Under the pieces are notes generated by a model. The model made no database searches. It was not told where the DNA came from and saw nothing but the letters and a program-made list of their open reading frames with translations. A program made the position numbers and the translations under genes. A DNA stretch of 8,001 bases from Anaerolineales bacterium (lineage in GTDB: Bacteria > Chloroflexota > Anaerolineae > Anaerolineales > Villigracilaceae), in the NCBI GenBank assembly GCA_028689195.1, contig JAQTWR010000108.1, forward strand, positions 1 through 8,001, in the 5' to 3' direction. Position 1 is the first letter of the stretch; every line of letters starts with the position of its first letter. This document shows, piece after piece, positions 1-5,549 of the stretch.

Positions 1-150
1 CGTTTTTTGTAACCCCTCTGGTTTGACAACAATCCGCTGATACGCCGAGAGAAAATATTCGAGATGCCGCAGGGAAATCTGTTCGTCGGGCGTGAGGATT
101 TCTCGATAAAGCGGGATGAGAACCGCCGCCTTTATTTTTTTATTCTTCAA
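1..150 (-). CDS. DUF5672-like polysaccharide-cluster protein, N-terminal 50 codons only
   Basis: This gene enters the window from the left edge and only its first 50 codons are visible. Translation gives MKNKKIKAAVLIPLYREILT, followed by PDEQISLRHLEYFLSAYQRI and VVKPEGLQKT. The pattern of a short beta strand (AAVLIPLY), then E-x-LTPDEQISLRHL, then a strand ending in PEGL resembles the N-terminus of DUF5672 proteins, which occur in capsule and O-antigen clusters and are probably glycosyltransferase-like. The start is TTG at 150-148: the stop codon of the upstream gene (153-151) lies directly in front in the same frame, so translation cannot begin earlier, and AGGA sits 5 bases before the TTG. 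The reading is last in the visible operon. The family assignment is from memory of a short stretch and could be another glycan enzyme; that it is a real gene is much surer. Confidence 0.6.
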   Translation of the reverse strand, partial: MKNKKIKAAVLIPLYREILTPDEQISLRHLEYFLSAYQRIVVKPEGLQKT

Positions 151-888
151 TTAGTTCCTGCCAAGTATTGCGCGGATTATTCTTCCCGCTTTGTTTCTCG
201 CGGTTAACCAAATATTCCGAACCGCGATTTTCCTTCCAAAATATTTTGAAATCAACGCGGGCTTGTCCGCTAAAAACGCCTCGTCTGATTTCTGGTTGGA
301 TACGCCGCCGTCGTTATGGATGGCTACCAAAACTGGAATGTACTTAAACTTGAATTCCCCATCTCCCCAGAGCCTGACGTTCAAATCGTAATCCGCAAGA
401 ATTTTATATTTGAGATTGAACGCCTGCCGCGAAAAAACCCTGCGCGGATAGAAGATGGACTGGTGATTGATATTCTTCGCCGCCAGAGTGTGCCAGCGAA
501 ATTCGCCGCTGTAGGTCTTGTTTTTGTTCGGCAAATATATGTCCCCGTAATAAATTGTTTTACGATTTTTTAAGTAAGGCGCTGCTTTATGGAGGCAATT
601 CACCAAAACGTCATCCGCGCCCAGAAAATAAATCCAATCTCCGTTTGCCATGTCTACGCCCTTGTTCATCGCGTCGTAGACGCCCGCGTCAGGTTCGCTA
701 ATCCAGCGCGAGATGCGGGTTTCGTATCGCCTGATGATATCTATCGTGCCGTCCGACGAGCCGCCGTCAATGATTATCAATTCCGTATTTGCGTAATTCT
801 GTTCGAGAACGCTCCGAATTGCCTTCTCTATATAATCTGCTGCATTGAAGGTAACGATAATTATGGCGATAAGGGGAGTGTCGTTCAT
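151..888 (-). CDS. Family 2 glycosyltransferase (WcaA/WcaE-like)
   Basis: A 245-residue GT-A glycosyltransferase that should transfer a sugar from a nucleotide-sugar donor onto a growing glycan at the cytoplasmic side of the membrane. The N-terminal strand IAIIIVTFN (residues 7-15) and IIIDGGSSDGT (38-48) are the donor-binding half of GT2 enzymes. SEPDAGVYDAMNKG (65-78) and GDWIYFLGADD (83-93) follow, with ADD as the metal-binding DxD equivalent. HQSIF (142-146) and ADYDLNVRL (165-173) match the acceptor side and catalytic region of the colanic-acid-type subgroup. No membrane segment is evident. The ATG at 888 was chosen because it gives the canonical N-terminus and lies one base after the stop of the upstream gene (TAA-a-ATG); an in-frame start at 930 would add 14 atypical residues overlapping that gene. 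No clear ribosome binding site is present, so translation is probably coupled. The sugar specificity cannot be read from sequence. Confidence 0.88.
   Translation of the reverse strand: MNDTPLIAIIIVTFNAADYIEKAIRSVLEQNYANTELIIIDGGSSDGTIDIIRRYETRISRWISEPDAGVYDAMNKGVDMANGDWIYFLGADDVLVNCLHKAAPYLKNRKTIYYGDIYLPNKNKTYSGEFRWHTLAAKNINHQSIFYPRRVFSRQAFNLKYKILADYDLNVRLWGDGEFKFKYIPVLVAIHNDGGVSNQKSDEAFLADKPALISKYFGRKIAVRNIWLTARNKAGRIIRAILGRN
155..159 (-). promoter_or_regulatory. Ribosome binding site for the TTG-started partial gene
   Basis: The minus strand reads AGGAA here, inside the last codons of the GT2 gene and 4-5 bases before the TTG at 150. It supports the otherwise unusual TTG start of the downstream gene, which is butted directly against the preceding TAA. 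Confidence 0.5.
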
Positions 889-889
889 T

Positions 890-1756
890 TTACAGGCGTT
901 TGGATAGATAGCGCGCGTAAACGGACTCAAATCGTCTTTCCAATTTGTTCCACAAACGATCTAAAATGTCCGCGTATGTCTTTCCGTAATTCGACCATTT
1001 ATGGCTTTGGTGCGAGTATCTAAAATCTTGAAAGTAGTGAATTTTCTCCGGTTCGCCGAACATTTTTAGCGCCAGCGTCTGAATAACGTGATCTCCCCAG
1101 CGGAACTGGTAGATTCCCAAACTTTCGTCAACTGCGCGGAGGTAATCTTGTACTTCGGGCGTATTCCAAAACGCGGTCTGCGTCAGCGTGAAATTGCTGT
1201 AATAGTATTCCGCGTCTATGGCGGTCAACGGGCATTTTGTTTTGACGTTTTTATTTTTTATGTATTCGAGAGTGAAGGCTGGCAGGGTCGCTACGGTTTG
1301 TTCGTGATAGTCGTACTCTTTATGAACGAACCCGTAGATGAAGTCGCGTTCTTTCATCCGTTTGAAAATATCGTACTTAATCGGCGATTCGAGGAACGAA
1401 TCGTCGTCCAGCCGCAGAATGTATTCGAAGTCTTTGACAAATTCGTAAATCTGCATGACGTAAAAGCGGCACATGTGCTTGTATCCTATGCCGCTTCTTC
1501 CGCCGCCGGCGTCTGCCTGCACGCCCGGCGGAGCGATAAACGCCTTGCCGCTTATATCTACAAACAAAACGTTCGGGGTTATTTTTGAGATGACCCGCTG
1601 GTGCGCGGGAAGGATGTTCCCCTCGTGGAATAGGATGATGGGGTAATTAAACCTTTTGTTGAAGTTGCGGTGAATCAATCGGTTTCGATGAATCAATTTT
1701 GAATACCCGTCTATATTTTCATGCCCTCGTATTAAGCCTACAATTGCCGCTTTCAT
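890..1756 (-). CDS. GT15-like (Kre2/Mnt1-type) glycosyltransferase
   Basis: A 288-residue protein with the motif order of GT15 alpha-1,2-mannosyltransferases, the yeast Kre2/Mnt1 family that uses GDP-mannose and retains configuration. Visible blocks are FNKRFNYPIILFHEGN (32-47; yeast has FN.KFNYPWVFLND), GYKHMCRFY (91-99; yeast YRHMCRF), YILRLDDDSFL (112-122; at the place of YWRVEPD), YSNFTLTQTAFWNTPE (186-201; at the place of WSNFEI), FRWGDHVIQTLAL (218-230; yeast ERWGDAPVHSIA) and IHYFQDFRYSH (239-249; yeast HFFDDIGYQH, containing the metal-binding His). Unlike the fungal type II Golgi proteins it lacks an N-terminal membrane anchor. Two positions differ from yeast: the Glu of VEPD is Asp, and the Glu of SNFE is Thr, so donor or activity may differ. 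The start at 1756 has AGGAG 11 bases upstream; the longer start at 1813 would overlap the methyltransferase gene. Mannosyl transfer is inferred, not shown. Confidence 0.8.
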   Translation of the reverse strand: MKAAIVGLIRGHENIDGYSKLIHRNRLIHRNFNKRFNYPIILFHEGNILPAHQRVISKITPNVLFVDISGKAFIAPPGVQADAGGGRSGIGYKHMCRFYVMQIYEFVKDFEYILRLDDDSFLESPIKYDIFKRMKERDFIYGFVHKEYDYHEQTVATLPAFTLEYIKNKNVKTKCPLTAIDAEYYYSNFTLTQTAFWNTPEVQDYLRAVDESLGIYQFRWGDHVIQTLALKMFGEPEKIHYFQDFRYSHQSHKWSNYGKTYADILDRLWNKLERRFESVYARYLSKRL

Positions 1757-1767
1757 TTGGCGTATCT

Positions 1768-1772
1768 CTCCT
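1768..1772 (-). promoter_or_regulatory. Ribosome binding site fixing the GT15-like start
   Basis: AGGAG on the minus strand, 11 bases before the ATG at 1756. It lies within the longer open frame (codons for QGE) and argues that translation begins at MKAAIVGLIRG rather than 19 codons earlier at 1813. Confidence 0.65.
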
Positions 1773-1785
1773 TGAGAAAACAATT

Positions 1786-2688
1786 TTAGTTTGGCGCGAG
1801 CGTCAGCCCCCATCTTTTCAGCGCATGAGGTTTTATTGCGATGTAGTTTGCTCCATACCTGCCCCGCTTTTCGACCAGAGTTAAAAAATCGCCATGTTCG
1901 CTTGGCTCCATAACCTGATACCCCAACCGCTCAAAGCATTCATGAAGTTCGCGTCCTGTATTTCCAAACCCGGCGAGAGTTTCATCGCCAAATTCGCACA
2001 TGACCAGCGGGGCGTCTTCGCGGGAAAGTAAATCTTTTGCCCCTTCGAGGACGTTGATTTCCCCGCCTTCCACGTCAATTTTTATCAAATCAACATTGTT
2101 GATTTGGGACTGCCGAACATAGGTATCTATTTGTACGCACTCGACTTCTTTAATATCCGCTTTTATTTGCGCTACGACATTATGGGACGGTTTTCCTAAA
2201 GTATTGTACGCGCCTTGCCCATCTGGAAAAATATTGAGCGGCGCATAACCGTCGAAGTTGCTTACCGCTTTTTTTTGAAGGAATATATTTGCGAGTTCGT
2301 TATTCTTGATACTTCGCTGTAAAAAAGAAAACTCGCGGTCGGCTGGCTCGAAACTATGCACCCGTCCATTTTGCCCAACGCATTGCGACGCTAACAGCGT
2401 ATATTGCCCAATATTCGCGCCGATATCGAATACCGTCATCCCGGGTTTGAGATATTTGCTCATAAAGTCGAAAAAAATGGGTTCGCTTTTTCCGCGCCAA
2501 AAAATGGATGGCGCGAGCGCGTCATTTGCCGTGAGCGTAATTCTTAATTCCGCGCCGTCAAGATTGACTTCAAAGGGTTTGTTTGGCTGCCAGTTTGAAT
2601 AAAAATACCACTTCAAATATTTTCCCCATAACGGGTATTTGCGCAATATTTTATAAGCGGGATAAAGCCTGTTCTTTAATTTGTTCAT
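1786..2688 (-). CDS. FkbM-family SAM-dependent methyltransferase
   Basis: A 300-residue methyltransferase of the FkbM type (Methyltransf_21), a family that O-methylates sugars and other small hydroxyls using S-adenosylmethionine. Motif I is VFDIGANIGQYTLLA (86-100), which binds SAM; the acidic post-I residue is Glu114 in HSFEP (111-115); NNVDLIKIDVEGGEINVLEGA (197-217) is the hallmark central motif of FkbM proteins. The N-terminal 60 residues are a basic, aromatic-rich lead-in without a clear membrane segment. The ATG at 2688 is preceded by GGGAG that overlaps the wzt stop, 12 bases away. The gene sits 16 bases after wzt and 29 before the GT15-like gene, so it is part of the glycan operon. 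A natural role is methylation of a sugar in the exported polymer, possibly the chain end recognised by Wzt; this last step is inference. Other O-methyl acceptors are possible. Confidence 0.9.
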   Translation of the reverse strand: MNKLKNRLYPAYKILRKYPLWGKYLKWYFYSNWQPNKPFEVNLDGAELRITLTANDALAPSIFWRGKSEPIFFDFMSKYLKPGMTVFDIGANIGQYTLLASQCVGQNGRVHSFEPADREFSFLQRSIKNNELANIFLQKKAVSNFDGYAPLNIFPDGQGAYNTLGKPSHNVVAQIKADIKEVECVQIDTYVRQSQINNVDLIKIDVEGGEINVLEGAKDLLSREDAPLVMCEFGDETLAGFGNTGRELHECFERLGYQVMEPSEHGDFLTLVEKRGRYGANYIAIKPHALKRWGLTLAPN

Positions 2689-2698
2689 TGGATTTTAT

Positions 2699-2715
2699 AA
2701 CTCCCTAAGGGAGTT
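2699..2715 (-). repeat. Short inverted repeat over the fkbM-type gene's ribosome binding site
   Basis: Arms AACTCCCT and AGGGAGTT around a single central base make a near-perfect palindrome. As RNA it would fold into a 7-bp stem with a 3-base loop that contains the wzt stop region and the GGGAG serving the methyltransferase gene. No U-run follows on the minus strand, so it is not an intrinsic terminator. It could hide the ribosome binding site until ribosomes ending wzt open it; this is inference. Confidence 0.45.
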
Positions 2716-3970
2716 GAAGGGTTTTCCAGTCGGCGTCTACGAGGAAGTAGCCCGGGTGTTTTCCGCCCGCATAGTTTCTGTTGATTTTTCCCGCGCTTAA
2801 TATTTCAAAGCGAATAGTTACGTCATGCCAAAGAATCCAGCGGACGCCGTGGATTCCAACGGCAATATCTATATAATACTTGCCTTCGTTTAGGAGGTTC
2901 GGGGGGATTCTGGCTTGCGCTAGAAATGTTCCAGTAGAACGCTTTACCGTGTCTATATCGTCGTCGAAACTTCGCAGTAAGATCGAGCCGTCCCGCGCGT
3001 ATAGATCAAACCCGATTCTTAAGCCGTTTGTGATTTTATGGATTTCGTAAGTTAAATCAATTTCAACGGGCGCGGCGGAATTGATTACGCTGTCTTGCGC
3101 CGTAGCGCCGTTTATCTTGACGTCTGTCAGTTGAAATATTTCGTCCTGCGTGTGTTTTATTGAGATTGTTTTTTCGTTTTCATTGGTAAATTGAAAATCC
3201 AGATATTGTGTCGTAATCGTTTTTGTTTCGCCAAGTGCGACGATTTGACCCTTATTAATCCACAACGCTGATCTGCATAGCTGGTTGATTGCCGTAATAT
3301 TATGACTCACGAACAATACGGTCCGCCCTTCCTTTGCAACCGATCCCATCTTCCCTAAACATTTCTTTTGAAACTCAGCGTCTCCCACCGCCAGCACTTC
3401 GTCCACCACCAAAATCTCCGGCTCCAAATGCGCGGCGACCGCAAACGCCAAGCGGACGTACATTCCGCTTGAGTAGCGCTTGACGGGCGTATCGATGAAT
3501 TTCTCCACCCCCGAAAAATCCACAATCTCGTCAAACTTGCGGTCAATTTCCCTGCGACTCATTCCCAATATCGCGCCGTTGAGATAGGTGTTTTCGCGTC
3601 CGGTTAAATCGGGATGGAAGCCCGTTCCCACCTCCAGCAGGCTCGCGATCCTCCCTTTGACTTTGATCCTGCCCGAAGTTGGCGCAGTCACGCGCGAGAG
3701 GATTTTTAGCAGCGTGCTTTTTCCCGCGCCGTTGCGCCCGATGATACCCAACACTTCGCCTTGCTCAACTTTGAAGTTGACGTCTTTTAGCGCCCAAATT
3801 TCTTTGCTGTCGCGGTTGCCGTGATCCTTATCTCCAATCCGCAGCAAGGGATTGGGCTTGCCGCGCATCCTCGCCCACCACAGATTTAAATCGTGCGCGA
3901 ATGTTCCCGTCCCAATTTGTCCGAGGCGGTAGGTTTTAGAGAGGCGTTCTACGCTGATTGCAGTGGTCAT
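2705..3970 (-). CDS. wzt: Polysaccharide ABC exporter ATPase with C-terminal glycan-binding domain
   Basis: A 421-residue ATPase that powers export of a finished lipid-linked glycan through Wzm. The nucleotide-binding domain shows Walker A GRNGAGKST (78-86), LLEVGTGFHPDLTGREN (111-127) typical of Wzt/TagH proteins around the Q-loop, the signature YSSGM (166-170), Walker B ILVVDE (186-191) and the switch His223 in VSHN. Residues 270-415 form the extra domain of O8/O9a-type Wzt proteins (ITLTYEI-like strands, FDLYARDG, GKYYIDIAVG), which in the studied enzymes binds the capped non-reducing end of the polymer and gates export; simpler capsule ATPases lack it. The start at 3970 was chosen because it overlaps the wzm stop as ATGA, the classic coupled arrangement, and gives MTTAISVERLSKTY; an in-frame extension to 4045 would lie inside wzm. 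The next gene is a methyltransferase, which fits a cap-recognition scheme. Confidence 0.95.
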   Translation of the reverse strand: MTTAISVERLSKTYRLGQIGTGTFAHDLNLWWARMRGKPNPLLRIGDKDHGNRDSKEIWALKDVNFKVEQGEVLGIIGRNGAGKSTLLKILSRVTAPTSGRIKVKGRIASLLEVGTGFHPDLTGRENTYLNGAILGMSRREIDRKFDEIVDFSGVEKFIDTPVKRYSSGMYVRLAFAVAAHLEPEILVVDEVLAVGDAEFQKKCLGKMGSVAKEGRTVLFVSHNITAINQLCRSALWINKGQIVALGETKTITTQYLDFQFTNENEKTISIKHTQDEIFQLTDVKINGATAQDSVINSAAPVEIDLTYEIHKITNGLRIGFDLYARDGSILLRSFDDDIDTVKRSTGTFLAQARIPPNLLNEGKYYIDIAVGIHGVRWILWHDVTIRFEILSAGKINRNYAGGKHPGYFLVDADWKTLQLP

Positions 3971-4836
3971 ACCGTATCCATAAACGTCTGTTCGACGCGA
4001 TTGAAAATTACGCTTCCGACCGCCACGATCACGACCATAAAACAAAAACTGTATAACAGGGAATTAACGCTTACCGTTCCCGCGCCAAGAAAAGCGTAGC
4101 GGAACGCTTCGATAATAGATGTCATTGGGTTGGCGAGGATGATCCATTGAAATCTTTGGGGGATGGAAGAAACGGGATAAATTACCGGCGTGGCGTACAT
4201 CAGCAGTTGCACGCCGAACTGCACCATAAAGCGCAGGTCGCGGTATTTTGTCGTCAATGACGAGATGATAATTCCAAAGCCAAGTCCGAGTCCCGCCATC
4301 ATAATAATGAAAATGGGCGAGAGCGCGATCCATAACCAATTGGGCTGGATAGGCGTTCCGCGCAGCGTGAAGTAGAGCGCGAACAGGACGAACATGGCGA
4401 ACTGGATGATAAACGTAATCAGGCTTGAAATTAAAATGGAAACAGGCACAGCCAGGCGTGGAAAGTACACCTTGCCGAACAGGTTGGCGTTTTGCACAAA
4501 GGTTTCGCTCGTTTTGGTCAGGCAGCTGGAAAAATAAGACCAGACCACCGCGCCCGACATATAAAATAGAAATTGCGGCAATCCGTCTGTGGGCAGGCTG
4601 GCGATGTTTCCGAATATCACCGTGAACGTGATCGTGGTCAGCAGCGGCTGGATGAGATACCACAACGGACCGAGAATAGTTTGCTTGTAAATGGAAACAA
4701 AGTCGCGCCGCACGAAGAGCGCCACAAGGTCTTTATAGCGCCACAGTTCGCCAAGCCGCAGGTCGAGCAACCCGCGCTGCGGTTCGATAATCAATGACCA
4801 GTTTTCTTCTTCGAGATTTATCATGGATTTTTTCAA
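3967..4836 (-). CDS. wzm: Polysaccharide ABC-2 exporter permease
   Basis: A 289-residue inner-membrane permease of the ABC-2 family (RfbA/TagG/Wzm), partner of the ATPase encoded next. After an amphipathic N-terminus with the family pattern IIEPQRGLLDLRLGELWRYK (16-35) and the coupling stretch RRDFVSIYKQTILGPLW (43-59), hydrophobic segments occur near 56-80, 88-105, 127-157, 168-191, 204-224 and 258-277. NPMTSIIEAFRYAFLG (236-251) is the conserved periplasmic-side motif. Length is normal. The start is uncertain: TTG at 4836 has GGAAGGG 7 bases upstream, while the ATG at 4824 (MINLEEENW) is 19 bases from it and would remove only four residues. It lies 142 bases after the NusG-like gene, behind a structured leader, and overlaps wzt by 4 bases. 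The exported glycan could be an O-antigen-like, capsule or cell-wall-linked polymer; no lipid A or lipoteichoic genes are visible to decide. Confidence 0.95.
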   Translation of the reverse strand: MKKSMINLEEENWSLIIEPQRGLLDLRLGELWRYKDLVALFVRRDFVSIYKQTILGPLWYLIQPLLTTITFTVIFGNIASLPTDGLPQFLFYMSGAVVWSYFSSCLTKTSETFVQNANLFGKVYFPRLAVPVSILISSLITFIIQFAMFVLFALYFTLRGTPIQPNWLWIALSPIFIIMMAGLGLGFGIIISSLTTKYRDLRFMVQFGVQLLMYATPVIYPVSSIPQRFQWIILANPMTSIIEAFRYAFLGAGTVSVNSLLYSFCFMVVIVAVGSVIFNRVEQTFMDTV

Positions 4837-4843
4837 GCATCCG

Positions 4844-4850
4844 CCCTTCC
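4844..4850 (-). promoter_or_regulatory. Ribosome binding site for wzm
   Basis: GGAAGGG on the minus strand, 7 bases before the TTG at 4836, the best-placed purine-rich site for wzm. Its first three bases also form the end of a small hairpin (4868-4862 with 4854-4848), so access may depend on leader folding. Confidence 0.5.
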
Positions 4851-4918
4851 GACATTGATTTTGTCAGACGGGAATTTTGTTTGGCGGCGCGGATTCCCCC
4901 GTCGAGAACCATCCGCGC
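4848..4918 (-). promoter_or_regulatory. Structured leader of wzm with alternating hairpins
   Basis: The 142-base gap between the NusG-like gene and wzm holds three inverted repeats, read on the minus strand. Hairpin A pairs GCGCGGAT (4918-4911) with ATCCGCGC (4894-4887), 8 perfect pairs and a 16-base loop. Hairpin B pairs GACGGGGGAAT (4903-4893) with ATTCCCGTC (4875-4867), 9 pairs with a 2-base bulge. Hairpin C pairs TCTGACA (4868-4862) with TGTCGGA (4854-4848), 7 pairs including one G-U, and takes in the first bases of the wzm ribosome binding site. B overlaps both A and C by two bases, so A plus C is one state and B the other; a shortened B stem (4903-4898 with 4872-4867) could instead make an H-type pseudoknot with A across an A-rich loop. 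No known riboswitch class was recognised. On the plus strand hairpin A is followed by five T and would look like a terminator, but no plus-strand gene precedes it. Confidence 0.45.
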
Positions 4919-4978
4919 GTTTTTCAAAAAGAAGTATCTCACATTTGTTGGCGACGAATCTTCACAATTAGATGACAA

Positions 4979-5500
4979 TTAACCGCGCTTCTCTTTTCGC
5001 GCGAGCAGCCCAACGGGAATTTCCAACTTTGTTTTTGCGGATTTTCCCTGTAGCATTTTTAGCAACACGCGCGCGCGCGCGCCGCCAGAGATGCGCGCGT
5101 CGAAGATCGCCTCGTAGCCTGCGAATGCACCGTTTTGAATCATGACCGCGTCTCCTTGCTTTAATCCGTCGAAGATTTCTCCGCCCGCCGCGTTGACCTC
5201 GTCTACGCGGCGTTTGATTGCGCCGATCAATTCTTCGCTTACCGCCGATGGCTGCGCGCCAAACGAAACGAATCCAACCGCGCCCGGCGTCCATTGCAAA
5301 GTTGACGGCGCGATTTGATCTAAATCCACATGAATGAAAATGTAACTTGGAAAATACGGTTTGAATTTTCGCGCGCGCGGATTGACGGGGGCGGCTTTCA
5401 ATTGAGGATAAAACGCTTCAAGATTGCGCGCGCTCAATTGCTCGAACAATAAACTTTCCTTGTTGGGTTTGCTGCGTAGGACGTACCAATGCGCTGTCAT
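4979..5500 (-). CDS. NusG-family transcription elongation factor paralog (RfaH/LoaP/UpxY-like)
   Basis: A 173-residue NusG-type protein. The NGN domain spans about residues 3-100: HWYVLRSKPNKE (4-15), the strand EAFYPQL (28-34), PYFPSYIFIHVDLD (48-61) and GAVGFVSFGAQPSAVSEELI (73-92). This domain binds the clamp helices and beta' side of RNA polymerase. A KOW domain follows (116-150: GDAVMIQNGAFAGYEAIFDARISGG), which in housekeeping NusG contacts S10 or Rho. The truncated NusG signature and the position at the head of a Wzm/Wzt glycan operon indicate a specialised paralog that prevents early termination in this operon, rather than the general nusG, which normally lies beside secE and rplK. 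ATG 5500 was chosen because a TATAAT box lies 6 bases upstream; the in-frame ATG at 5524 is possible, and starts further up would run into argS on the other strand. No ribosome binding site is visible. Confidence 0.88.
   Translation of the reverse strand: MTAHWYVLRSKPNKESLLFEQLSARNLEAFYPQLKAAPVNPRARKFKPYFPSYIFIHVDLDQIAPSTLQWTPGAVGFVSFGAQPSAVSEELIGAIKRRVDEVNAAGGEIFDGLKQGDAVMIQNGAFAGYEAIFDARISGGARARVLLKMLQGKSAKTKLEIPVGLLARKEKRG
5065..5082. repeat. Alternating purine-pyrimidine tract with (CG)7
   Basis: Eighteen bases alternate purine and pyrimidine, including seven CG units from 5068 to 5081. It encodes part of the GGARARVLL stretch in the KOW domain of the NusG-like protein. Such tracts can adopt Z-DNA and can slip during replication; a change of one CG unit would shift the frame of the regulator about 30 codons before its end. 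Confidence 0.6.
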
Positions 5501-5506
5501 GCGATT

Positions 5507-5512
5507 ATTATA
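5507..5512 (-). promoter_or_regulatory. -10 box of the nusG-like gene, leaderless start
   Basis: Perfect TATAAT on the minus strand, ending 6 bases before the ATG at 5500. Initiation would therefore fall at or next to the A of the start codon, giving an mRNA without a 5' leader. No good -35 at 17 bases is seen; a TTGAAA (5532-5527) lies 14 bases upstream, shorter than usual for the main sigma factor. Confidence 0.6.
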
Positions 5513-5533
5513 ATGTAGCGCCATATTTTCAAA

Positions 5534-5542
5534 TGATATAAT
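5534..5542 (+). promoter_or_regulatory. Extended -10 promoter of argS, leaderless start
   Basis: TGATATAAT is an extended -10 element (TG, one base, perfect TATAAT at 5537-5542). It ends 7 bases before the argS ATG at 5550, so the transcript should begin at the start codon. The expected -35 position carries no recognisable TTGACA, which is normal for extended -10 promoters. It faces the opposing -10 box 24 bases away. Confidence 0.65.
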
Positions 5543-5549
5543 CGCCGCT

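Noticed and set aside
589..1023. 144-codon open frame on the plus strand
   Set aside because: Antisense to the GT2 gene; no domain pattern, and no promoter or ribosome binding site noticed.
1088..1588. 166-codon open frame on the plus strand
   Set aside because: Antisense to the GT15-like gene with no recognisable motifs; the minus-strand frame has clear family blocks.
4064..4663. 199-codon open frame on the minus strand
   Set aside because: It is an alternative frame inside wzm; the wzm frame has clear membrane segments and family motifs, while this one is rich in H, R and P as expected for a shifted frame.
4834..4845. GGCGGATGCTTG resembling the RfaH ops element GGCGGTAGCGTG
   Set aside because: Nine of twelve bases agree, but the central TA recognised in ops is not matched, and the site coincides with the GC-rich wzm ribosome binding region, so a chance match is likely.
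4887..4924. Plus-strand intrinsic terminator (8-bp stem followed by TTTTT)
   Set aside because: It has the form of one, but no plus-strand gene lies upstream; only antisense of wzm would be terminated. It is treated as the reverse side of the leader hairpin, though a role against antisense transcription is not excluded.
4733..4978. Open frame of 81 codons directly after the NusG-like stop, in the same frame, on the minus strand
   Set aside because: It lacks a ribosome binding site at its TTG, its second half lies in an alternative frame of wzm, and the product is low in recognisable structure. The leader hairpins explain the first half better.
4968..5294. Arginine-rich 108-codon open frame on the minus strand
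   Set aside because: Shifted frame of the NusG-like gene; the arginine content follows from the CG-rich codons.
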